NCBI GenBank assembly: GCA_949289445.1
Contig: CASEOD010000019.1
Coordinates: 1-32,708, forward strand
Direction of reading: 5' to 3'
From: an uncultured Eubacteriales bacterium
GTDB lineage: Bacteria > Bacillota > Clostridia > Peptostreptococcales > Anaerovoracaceae
Length of the DNA: 32,708 nucleotides
The position numbers and the translations under genes are program-made. Below are positions 24,023 through 31,457 of this stretch, in pieces (position 1 is the first letter of the stretch; the number at the start of each line of letters is the position of its first letter). Under the pieces are notes generated by a model, which was not told the DNA's origin, made no database searches, and worked only from the letters and a program-made list of their open reading frames with translations.

Positions 24023-24735
24023 CTCTTTTCTCCTTCCGCAATAGCTTCTACCAGAACACCTGCAACTGCAAAGTAGTCAGGGTCGATCTCATTAATTTCA
24101 ACTATTTTTTCCGGTGCAATTACAGTGTGCTTTGCAGCGCCTGCCATTACATAGTTGAAGTTTTTTGTAGTCTTGGAACAATAGTAGTTTCCGAACTTAT
24201 CAGCCACAGTAGGTCTGATGAAAGCATAGTCGGCATACAGAGGCATCTCAAACAGATACTTCTTTCCTTCGATCTCTACAACTTTCTTTTTTCTTCCCAG
24301 TTCGTCAACTTCTGTTTCCATCGGAGTACCTACGCCTGTCGGTGTCAGAACGCCGCCAAGACCGTAAGCTGCAGCTCTGATCTTTTCAGCCAATGTTCCC
24401 TGCGGAACCAGAGTATACTTCAGAGTACCTTCAGCAATCTGTTCATTGATTTTAGGGTTTACGCCGATATGGGACGCAATCAGATGATCCACCATATGGT
24501 TTTCCAGCAGTTTGCCGATACCTCTTGCAGTTTTTCCGCCAAACTCGCCTGCAGGCTGTCCAACGTCCAAACCACCATCGTTTCCGATTACGGTTAAATG
24601 CTTAACACCTTTTCTTACCAATGCGTCCATGAGGACTTCCGGAGAACCTGTTCCGAGGAAGCCGCCGACCATGATGGTCATGCCATCTTTAACACCTGCA
24701 ACTGCTTCATCAGCAGTCATAATTTTGTTAATCAT
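24010..24735 (-). CDS. atoD: Butyrate/acetoacetate CoA-transferase, alpha subunit
   Basis: CoA-binding subunit, 241 residues. The oxyanion/CoA motif appears as MVGGFLGTGSPE (about 22-33), followed by LTVIGNDGG and LIASHIGVNP. The start is placed at 24735 (MINKIMTADEA) with AGAAAGG about 9 bases upstream; a TTG three codons earlier lacks support. It lies 33 bp downstream of the AtoE-like transporter gene and overlaps the beta-subunit gene. All three form one transcript from the promoter at 26.2 kb. Confidence 0.9.
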   Translation of the reverse strand: MINKIMTADEAVAGVKDGMTIMVGGFLGTGSPEVLMDALVRKGVKHLTVIGNDGGLDVGQPAGEFGGKTARGIGKLLENHMVDHLIASHIGVNPKINEQIAEGTLKYTLVPQGTLAEKIRAAAYGLGGVLTPTGVGTPMETEVDELGRKKKVVEIEGKKYLFEMPLYADYAFIRPTVADKFGNYYCSKTTKNFNYVMAGAAKHTVIAPEKIVEINEIDPDYFAVAGVLVEAIAEGEKRWQI

Positions 24736-24768
24736 TGAAATCAACCTTTCTAATTCTTTAGTTTAAGT

Positions 24769-26124
24769 TTAGATTAGTCCGACAATCAGGAATCCGCCGC
24801 AAACTACTATTCCCGCAAAGAACAAGGTTATCAGACAGTAGCCCATGATATCCCTTGCAGAAAGACCTGCAATTCCAAGAGCAGGAAGAGCCCAGAACGG
24901 CTGGATCATGTTTGTCCATGCGTCTCCCCATGCGATGGCCATTCCGGTAATCGCAGGATCTACTCCCAGTTCCATACCTGCAGGCATCATAATCGGTCCC
25001 TGCACAGCCCACTGACCGCCGCCGGAAGGTACGAAGAAATTTACGATACCTGCGGACAGGAAAGTAAACAGCGGGAAGGTAACATCGTTTGAAATGGATA
25101 CAAAGAAGTCACTGATTACACCGGCAAGAGAACTGCCGCCTTCCAGACTGAAGGTCATCAATCCCATGATTCCGGCATAGAACGGGAACTGGAGAATAAT
25201 GCCCGCTGCTCCCTTAGTGGCTTCTGAAATTGCATGCACATAATTGATCGGTGTTTTGTGGAAGATGATTCCCAATGTCAGGAATATTAAATTAACAATA
25301 TCCAACGTTAAGTTGAAACCGTTGTTAATAAAATAATACACCAAATATACCAATCCTGCAACAGCAATTATTGCAGACATAATCATGCTGTTTTCTATTT
25401 TCTCGGCCGGAGTCTCAGGTTTTTTGTAAACACGCTCTTCTTCAACCAGAAGGGCAGGATCAACAGTTACTACCTGATCTGGAGACGGATGCATCTTCGC
25501 ATTGATAAACGGAAGACAAACCAGAATTACACCGACAATAACCAGATTGTACGGAGCAAAAATGGTTTCTGAAGTTGGAATTACATCCGTTACCGCACCA
25601 CCGGTGGCAGTCATCAGCGCTTCTTTACCCGGAGTTGCAAGAGCAAGAGGGATGGAGCCGGAAAAGCCGGCATGCCAGATGACAAATCCGGAATAAGCTG
25701 ATGCAATCAGCAAACGATAGTCAATACCCTTTACCTGTCTTGCAATTTCTTTTGCAAGAATTGCACCTACAACAAGTCCGAATCCCCAGTTGATCCAGCA
25801 GGCGATCAGAGAAAAGAAGGTTACAACGATTATACCCTTTGTCGGAGTTTTTGCAAGACCTGCAATCGATGCAACAACCTTCTTAATTGCCGGCGCGTTG
25901 GCAAAAGCGTTGCCCAGTACAAGTACCAGAGCCATCTGCATGGAGAATGCGAGCAAACCCCAGACACCGCCGCCCCAGGCGCCTACGACCGTAATAACGT
26001 CTGCACCTGTAGCAGGAATGGCTGCGATAAACACAATTACTGTCAGAATTATACAAAAAATGAACGGGTCTGGCAGGAATCTGTTTACCAAATTTACACA
26101 TGCGTTTGATAATTTCTTAAACAT
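24769..26124 (-). CDS. atoE: AtoE-type short-chain fatty acid transporter
   Basis: Integral membrane carrier, 451 residues, about ten to twelve hydrophobic segments. Sequence blocks typical of the AtoE family: FLPDPFIFCIILT at the start, the GFGLVVGAILAKEIARQ stretch, YSGFVIWHAGFSGSIPLALATPG, and FFVPSGGGQWAVQGPIMMPAG. It moves short-chain fatty acids such as butyrate or acetoacetate across the membrane. Beside a butyrate-producing CoA-transferase an export or proton-coupled role is plausible, but direction is not shown. AAAGGAT precedes the ATG. It is the first gene of the atoE-atoD-atoA unit, with a leader of about 45 bases. Confidence 0.9.
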   Translation of the reverse strand: MFKKLSNACVNLVNRFLPDPFIFCIILTVIVFIAAIPATGADVITVVGAWGGGVWGLLAFSMQMALVLVLGNAFANAPAIKKVVASIAGLAKTPTKGIIVVTFFSLIACWINWGFGLVVGAILAKEIARQVKGIDYRLLIASAYSGFVIWHAGFSGSIPLALATPGKEALMTATGGAVTDVIPTSETIFAPYNLVIVGVILVCLPFINAKMHPSPDQVVTVDPALLVEEERVYKKPETPAEKIENSMIMSAIIAVAGLVYLVYYFINNGFNLTLDIVNLIFLTLGIIFHKTPINYVHAISEATKGAAGIILQFPFYAGIMGLMTFSLEGGSSLAGVISDFFVSISNDVTFPLFTFLSAGIVNFFVPSGGGQWAVQGPIMMPAGMELGVDPAITGMAIAWGDAWTNMIQPFWALPALGIAGLSARDIMGYCLITLFFAGIVVCGGFLIVGLI

Positions 26125-26175
26125 ATCCTTTCATCTCTAAATATTATAATGTATTGCAGACTAATGTCCACCAGT

Positions 26176-26204
26176 ATTATAGTACTCCGAGGTATGCTTG
26201 TCAA
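26176..26204 (-). promoter_or_regulatory. Strong sigma-A promoter of the atoE-atoD-atoA unit
   Basis: On the minus strand: TTGACA (26204-26199), 17 bp, TATAAT (26181-26176). Both hexamers match the consensus exactly with ideal spacing. It lies after kamE, so the ato genes can be transcribed without the kam operon. Confidence 0.85.
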
Positions 26205-26224
26205 GATTTTATCATACATTTTTG

Positions 26225-26257
26225 AAGGGCGTTGAAGATTGAAATTTCAACGCCCTT
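26225..26257 (-). terminator. Hairpin after kamE, without a T-run on the coding strand
   Basis: A perfect 12-bp stem: AAGGGCGTTGAA (26225-26236) with TTCAACGCCCTT (26246-26257). On the minus strand it is followed by CAAAAATG, so it is not a standard intrinsic terminator. It may protect the 3' end of kam mRNA or give partial termination before the ato promoter. Confidence 0.5.
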
Positions 26258-26310
26258 TATGTGTGCTATGAAATTGTCAAACTTTTTTACAGAATTTATC
26301 CCTGACGGAC

Positions 26311-27105
26311 TTAGCGAGCGGAGATATCAGCCTTATCCTGCCATCCTCTCTTTTCCACTTCCTGCATGATATAGCTCATAACATGCTCTGCATACTTGCC
26401 AGGACCGAATCCTGCATCGTATCCCAGTTCCTGAGCCAGCTCATGAGAAATTCTAGGGCCGCCGCAAGTCAGGATTACCTTGTCACGGAGTCCTTCTGCT
26501 TCAAGCAGTTCTACCATCTTGGTCAGCTGCTGAATGTGAATGTCTTTCTGCGTTACAGTCTGAGAAACCAGAATTGCGTCAGCATTTACTTCCTTAGCTT
26601 TTGCAATCAGAGCTTCACAAGGAACCTGTGAACCCATGTTGTAAGGAACTACATTCTTGAATCTTTCCAGACCGAAGTGTCCGTGGAAACCTTTCATCTG
26701 AATGATAGCGTCGATACCTACAGTGTGAGCGTCAGACTCGATAGAAGCGCCAACCACTACGATATCTCTGCCGATATGTTCACCAATCCATTCGCCGCAC
26801 TCTACACGGTCCATGGTTGTACCCTCAACTTTAGGCACATTGATTGCTGTAAAGTCAACAGTTGCCTGCATCTTTGCATATACTACAAAGAAAGTAAATC
26901 CCGGGCACAGTTCCTTGTAATAAGTTACGTTCGGTTCTTCAAAACCGATTTTCTTTACCAGCTGCTTTGCAGCTTCTTCTGCTTCTTCACCGTAAGGTAC
27001 AGGAAGCGTGAATGCCATTTCGGTCATTCCGTCGTTTAATGTATCACCATAAGGCTTAACCTTGGTTAAATCTACGGTGCTGGTTGCTTTGCATTCTGCT
27101 GCCAT
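26311..27105 (-). CDS. kamE: Lysine 5,6-aminomutase beta subunit (B12-binding)
   Basis: With KamD it moves the terminal amino group of beta-lysine (or D-lysine) by one carbon, using adenosylcobalamin and PLP. The 264-residue protein carries the cobalamin motif D-x-H-x-x-G as Asp125-His127-Gly130 (SDAHTVGID) and, right after it, Lys138 in QMKGFHGHFG, the lysine that holds PLP in this enzyme. The Rossmann-like B12 fold continues with ADAILVSQTVTQKD and ILTCGGPRISHELAQELGYDAGFGPG. The start ATG shares one base with the kamD stop (TAATG), with GGAGGTGA inside the end of kamD, so the subunits are translationally coupled. Confidence 0.95.
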   Translation of the reverse strand: MAAECKATSTVDLTKVKPYGDTLNDGMTEMAFTLPVPYGEEAEEAAKQLVKKIGFEEPNVTYYKELCPGFTFFVVYAKMQATVDFTAINVPKVEGTTMDRVECGEWIGEHIGRDIVVVGASIESDAHTVGIDAIIQMKGFHGHFGLERFKNVVPYNMGSQVPCEALIAKAKEVNADAILVSQTVTQKDIHIQQLTKMVELLEAEGLRDKVILTCGGPRISHELAQELGYDAGFGPGKYAEHVMSYIMQEVEKRGWQDKADISAR

Positions 27106-28661
27106 TATTCTTCACCTCCAAGCATCATAGGGATAAACGGATTGAAATACATTTCGTCCTTAGTGCAAACGCCATCCAGACCGTGACCACCGTCTTTCGG
27201 TCTCTTCACGCCGCCGAAGATTCCCTTTTCAATCGTAGTAAACAGACCTTCTTTTTCAACTTCTGCAAGCAGATCATCGGCTTTTTTCAGAACAGTCTGC
27301 GCTCTCTGCTGAATGATACCGTCTTTCTTGAATTCTACTTCGGAACCGATATCTTTGCAGTTGTTGAAGATGTACTGCGCATTTTCAATAGACAGATATC
27401 TGTCGTGCATATGCGGAGTATGGATAGCTTCTGTCAGCATACCCAGAAGTTGCAGGGACTGTCCTGACCAGATAGCTACCAGATTGAACAGAGCATCCTG
27501 AATGTTGCCCTTGAAAATATTTCCTGTCATAAACTTTGTAGGAGGCATGTATTTCAGACTTGCTTTCGGGAAGATTTCTCTTGCCATGATTGCCTGAGCC
27601 AGTTCGTACAGGAATCCGTTAGTCATGCCAGGGTCCATTTCAAATGCGTGACCCAGACCCATCTGTTCTTCCTTGATGTTTGCAAGTACCGCAAACTGCT
27701 CGTTGATGAACTGGGAAGCAGTTACTGTGTGCGCAGCTTCATAAGCATCGTCTGTAGTCAGATAGTTGTCCTCACCGGAGTTAAAGATGATGCCACAGTA
27801 ACCGATGATTACTCTGGACATGAACTGGTCAACCAGAGTTCTCTGCATGTTGATATCTCTGAACAGAATACCGTAAATCGCATCATTCAGCATAACGTCC
27901 AGTCTTTCCAGAGCGCCCATTGCTGCGATTTCAGGCATGCACATACCGGAGGAATAATTGCATAATCTGATGTATCTGCCTACTTCTTCTCCAACTTCAT
28001 CCAGAGCTTTTCTCATGATTTTGAAGTTTTCCTGTGTTGCGTAAGTTCCGCCGAAACCTTCTGTAGTTGCACCATAAGGAACATAGTCCAGAAGAGACTG
28101 AGCTGTGGTTCTGATTACTGCAATGATATCAGCTCCCTGTCTTGCAGCAGCCTGAGCCTGGATAACGTCTTCATAGATGTTACCGGTTGCTACGATTACA
28201 TACAGATAAGGCTGAGCGCCTTCACCCAGACGTTCCAGCAGTTCCTGTCTCTTTGCGGTCTGAGCCTTAATCTTCTTCAGAGATTCGTGAACCAAAGGCA
28301 TGATTGCAGCTTCTGCTTCCTTTACGTCACAAGTAGCCAGCTTGGTAATTTCCAGCTTTCCTGCAGCCATCTCCTCAGCAATCTCCTGAGGATTCTTGCC
28401 GGTCTGCACCATAGCGTTTCCGATCCAGTAAGCCACACCTCTCGGCAGTCCGCCGGCTTCTTTGATCTGATCAACTACAACGTTCGGCAGCGGTGTGTCT
28501 ACATCATCCACGCCGTCAACCCCCAAAAGTCTCAGAATCGTTCTCTCTGTGCTGACAGTAGTGTGTCTGTCAATAAACTCCTGCATGTCTTTTGCAATGT
28601 TAGCAGCATGAGAACGAGCACTGTCAACTACTTTTGGGTCAAGGTTTAATTTGCTTTTCAT
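27105..28661 (-). CDS. kamD: Lysine 5,6-aminomutase alpha subunit
   Basis: Large catalytic subunit, 518 residues, the usual length; forms the TIM barrel that closes over PLP and adenosylcobalamin from KamE. Recognised from the family N-terminus (LNLDPKVVDSARSHAANIA), TTVSTERTILRLLGVDG, GLPRGVAYWIGNAM, YVPYGATTEGFGGTYATQENFKIM, and the C-terminal segment ending VCTKDEMYFNPF. AAGGAG precedes the ATG 7-8 bases upstream, and the gene starts 14 bp after kamC. No in-frame break or missing block is seen. Together with kamE it is the core of the second step of the pathway. Confidence 0.95.
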   Translation of the reverse strand: MKSKLNLDPKVVDSARSHAANIAKDMQEFIDRHTTVSTERTILRLLGVDGVDDVDTPLPNVVVDQIKEAGGLPRGVAYWIGNAMVQTGKNPQEIAEEMAAGKLEITKLATCDVKEAEAAIMPLVHESLKKIKAQTAKRQELLERLGEGAQPYLYVIVATGNIYEDVIQAQAAARQGADIIAVIRTTAQSLLDYVPYGATTEGFGGTYATQENFKIMRKALDEVGEEVGRYIRLCNYSSGMCMPEIAAMGALERLDVMLNDAIYGILFRDINMQRTLVDQFMSRVIIGYCGIIFNSGEDNYLTTDDAYEAAHTVTASQFINEQFAVLANIKEEQMGLGHAFEMDPGMTNGFLYELAQAIMAREIFPKASLKYMPPTKFMTGNIFKGNIQDALFNLVAIWSGQSLQLLGMLTEAIHTPHMHDRYLSIENAQYIFNNCKDIGSEVEFKKDGIIQQRAQTVLKKADDLLAEVEKEGLFTTIEKGIFGGVKRPKDGGHGLDGVCTKDEMYFNPFIPMMLGGEE

Positions 28662-28675
28662 CCTTTTCTCTCTCC

Positions 28676-30319
28676 TTACTTTATGTATTTTTGTGCTCCA
28701 TCAATAATTTCCTTATTGATGCCTAACATCTTCGCGATATTTAACGCGTCCTTTGGAATTTGTCTGTTTTCTTCCACAGTATACAGCCTGTAGTCCATAT
28801 ACTTTGAAATTATATTGATCCGCTCTTTCCTGTTCGCATATCGAAGCTCGCTGTCCAGTTTCTGAAAATCAACGCCTGCCAGGCCTCTCACCTGCATGTT
28901 TTTTACGTCGTTTTCCTCTGTAACTGCCTCGAAATGCGTAGTCATGAGGGTAATATACGGTTTTCCCTTCAAATAGTCCACCAGACTTCTTGTCAGAGCC
29001 AGTCCCTCCACGGGATTGGTGCCGCTGGCAATTTCATCGATGAGCAGAAGAGACCGGTCTTCACTGTGATCGAGAATCTCTTTCAGTTCCTCCATCTCAC
29101 TGCCAAAGCTGGAAAGACCTCTTTCCACCGACTGACTGTCCCCAATCAGAATCTGCATATAATTGGAAAGTCCCACCGTCGCCTTCTCACACGGTACAAA
29201 AAACCCATACTGCGCCAGGATAGGAACCAGACCGGAAAGCTTCAGAGATATGGTCTTGCCGCCCATGTTGGCCCCCGTAATACAGGTTACACCGTCAGAA
29301 AGACTGATGCTGACCGGGCAATATGATTTTCCTTTGGATCTCAGCACATCCTCCACCTGAAGGTGCCTTCCCTCAGTAATTTCCACAATATGCTCATCGG
29401 AAATCTCCGGCTTTACACACCGGTGTTTCACTGCATAAAGAGCCTTTCCCAAAGCTACATCCAGAGCGCCGATGCGCCTGCAGTTCTCTTTCAGAATTTC
29501 TTCATATTCGGAGATTTTCAGAGAAAGCTTCTGTCTTACTGCAGTTTCTTCATCCTCTATTTGAGTAATCAGTTCTTCCATCCGGGCTGTCAGAGCATAG
29601 ACCTCTTCACCGGGTTTCAGTTCAAAAGTTACGGTCATATAGTCTTCGCTGACCTGCTGCAGATCCGGAACCTGTCCGTATTTTTCCAGTTCGCCGCTGT
29701 TTTTTGAAACGGCACAGTCAAACTTGGGAGTCAGGACGATACCGTACTCCTTTCGGATCTCTTCCTTTCGTGCTTTCTGTTTTTTACGGATAGCCACCTC
29801 TGTACCGTGTTTTTCTCTGCGCAGCTGCGCCAGTCTTTCAGAAAAGTCGTCGTAGATGTAGAATGTATTGATCCTGTCTTTACCCGGATCCAGCACATCC
29901 AGCAGTTCCTCCGTCGGCTCCAGGATAAACTCCTCCGGCACCGGTGTATCCGTCTGCCGGCAGATCTGATCGATTTTTCTCATCATCAGAAGCAGCGTCT
30001 TTATCTCATAGAGTTCCACCACGGAAAGAGCGTTTCTGGCGCTCCGCTCAATGGTGTAGGTGACATCCTTAATTTCCATAAATGCTTCTGCAAGCAGAGG
30101 CAGTGACCGCTGATTGGCTTCTGTAAACCGAATCATAGTCTCAATTCTGTCAAGCTCATGCCTCAGTTCCTCTTCCTGTCCCGGAAAAAAAGGCCTTGTC
30201 GCTTTTAATATATCTTTACCAAAAGGAGTATTCAGATCGATCTGCGACATGACATAGTCAAGCCCCGTCTCCGATCTGGTCTTGACGTTGGCAAGCCGTC
30301 TGTTTGAGCCATGTTTCAT
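28676..30319 (-). CDS. kamC: KamC: MutS-like ATPase of the lysine 5,6-aminomutase system
   Basis: 547 residues. About 1-320 is helical, with a charged coiled-coil-like stretch (about 160-195) similar in plan to the MutS core but without the mismatch-recognition or Smr domains. About 325-547 is a MutS-type ABC ATPase: Walker A GANMGGKT (349-356), signature-like LSSFGSEMEELKEIL (402-416), Walker B LLLIDE (424-429) followed by IASGTNPVEG, and switch His462 in MTTHFEAV. From memory, current family naming treats KamB/KamC as a reactivase for the B12 enzyme, exchanging damaged cofactor; that is established knowledge, not visible here. AGGAGG precedes the ATG. The gene sits 14 bp after kamB and 14 bp before kamD. 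Confidence 0.88.
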   Translation of the reverse strand: MKHGSNRRLANVKTRSETGLDYVMSQIDLNTPFGKDILKATRPFFPGQEEELRHELDRIETMIRFTEANQRSLPLLAEAFMEIKDVTYTIERSARNALSVVELYEIKTLLLMMRKIDQICRQTDTPVPEEFILEPTEELLDVLDPGKDRINTFYIYDDFSERLAQLRREKHGTEVAIRKKQKARKEEIRKEYGIVLTPKFDCAVSKNSGELEKYGQVPDLQQVSEDYMTVTFELKPGEEVYALTARMEELITQIEDEETAVRQKLSLKISEYEEILKENCRRIGALDVALGKALYAVKHRCVKPEISDEHIVEITEGRHLQVEDVLRSKGKSYCPVSISLSDGVTCITGANMGGKTISLKLSGLVPILAQYGFFVPCEKATVGLSNYMQILIGDSQSVERGLSSFGSEMEELKEILDHSEDRSLLLIDEIASGTNPVEGLALTRSLVDYLKGKPYITLMTTHFEAVTEENDVKNMQVRGLAGVDFQKLDSELRYANRKERINIISKYMDYRLYTVEENRQIPKDALNIAKMLGINKEIIDGAQKYIK

Positions 30320-30333
30320 AAATCTCCTCCTGT

Positions 30334-31350
30334 TTATATTCTTACATCAATAACCGGAATATCAGGCAGCGCTTCCTGCATTGCATCCCTCAGAGCCTGA
30401 TGATCGAAAGAATAGCCGCTTGGTGCTACAGGATTTACAGTTACAGCTGCAACCTTGATATTCTGCATTACACTGACAGAAAAGCGTTTTTTCCGAAGCT
30501 TTCCCCAGTCCATCTGACTGATGAAAATCCTGGTCGGATCTTTCAGCACAAAATGCACCCGCTTCAGCTTTTCCGGCTGAATATCCGCAATTACACTGTT
30601 GGTAAAAGCTCCCGGAATATATACGTACTGCGTATCATCGTCGATGGCCTCGTCAATAAACCTGCTGGAGCCAAGTCCCGTGGCCAGGTCCAGAAGCTCC
30701 GCCTTTCCGTTCTTGATCAGAGTGATTTTTTCTTCAGCCATATTTTCGGTAATCAGCTTCCGCGCCTGTCCCTCTTCCAGCTGTGGAAGACTGTACAGAC
30801 TGATAATATGTACCGTGTCTTCTATGACTTTTTTCATATTTCGTGATAAAACTGCGCCGGTTGAAAGAATAATGGCGTCTGAAGTTTCCGGTGAAGCGAT
30901 AGATTTGCGATCGATGGCGCCGTCAATAAGAATCAGTTCACAGCCCATTCCAAACATTTCTTCACACATTTTTTTTGTGTGCGCAGTTGCAACAGGACCT
31001 GCAATCTGTACATAGCCGCTGTCCGCAACTCTGCACAGCAGAAGATCTCCGATAGACGTTCTGTAATCGGATTTTTTGACAATTTCAAGCCCCGCTTCGG
31101 CCATTTCATAAAGCTGTGTCGGCACCGATACAATGGTATCTTCGTAAAGATACACCCTCGGTTTCTCTGTACCTGTAACCAGATCCTGGGTTTCTCCGTC
31201 ACGGCCTGTAGAAGTAATGCCCAGTCTGATTCCCTCATCATCGGCCTCTTCTATCAGATAGTTGAGAGCCGTGGTCTTTCCGGCATTTTTGGCCATTCCT
31301 ACAATGGACAGCGTTTTATATTTTTCTGATAAGTCGTAAAGTAAACCCAT
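30334..31350 (-). CDS. kamB: KamB: P-loop protein of the lysine 5,6-aminomutase system
   Basis: 338 residues. A phosphate-binding loop GMAKNAGKT (residues 18-26) begins the protein, followed by features of a SIMIBI-type GTPase/ATPase: TSTGRDGE, ILIDGAIDRKSIAS (Walker B-like) and DAIILSTGAVLSRNMKKVIEDT. No transmembrane segment. The gene always travels with kamC and kamDE in lysine fermenters (from memory), and is taken as the second subunit of the reactivating factor. Start at 31350 with AGGAATT upstream. It lies 107 bp after kamA, a gap that holds a perfect hairpin. Confidence 0.85.
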   Translation of the reverse strand: MGLLYDLSEKYKTLSIVGMAKNAGKTTALNYLIEEADDEGIRLGITSTGRDGETQDLVTGTEKPRVYLYEDTIVSVPTQLYEMAEAGLEIVKKSDYRTSIGDLLLCRVADSGYVQIAGPVATAHTKKMCEEMFGMGCELILIDGAIDRKSIASPETSDAIILSTGAVLSRNMKKVIEDTVHIISLYSLPQLEEGQARKLITENMAEEKITLIKNGKAELLDLATGLGSSRFIDEAIDDDTQYVYIPGAFTNSVIADIQPEKLKRVHFVLKDPTRIFISQMDWGKLRKKRFSVSVMQNIKVAAVTVNPVAPSGYSFDHQALRDAMQEALPDIPVIDVRI

Positions 31351-31415
31351 GTTTTAATTCCTGTTCAGTTTGCTTTTTAAATCTTTCCCGCCGGTACTTG
31401 ATTTTCGTATTGACA

Positions 31416-31445
31416 CGTATAGGGAGACCACAGCCTCCCTATACG
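31416..31445. repeat. Perfect intercistronic hairpin between kamA and kamB
   Basis: CGTATAGGGAG (31416-31426) and CTCCCTATACG (31435-31445) form an 11-bp stem with an 8-base loop. No T-run follows on the minus strand, so it is more likely an mRNA-stabilising or processing structure than a terminator. Confidence 0.65.
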
Positions 31446-31457
31446 AATGTAAGTTGA

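Noticed and set aside
28676..30319. MutS or MutS2 DNA mismatch-repair protein
   Set aside because: The ATPase is MutS-type, but the mismatch-binding and Smr domains are missing and the gene is locked between kamB and kamD.
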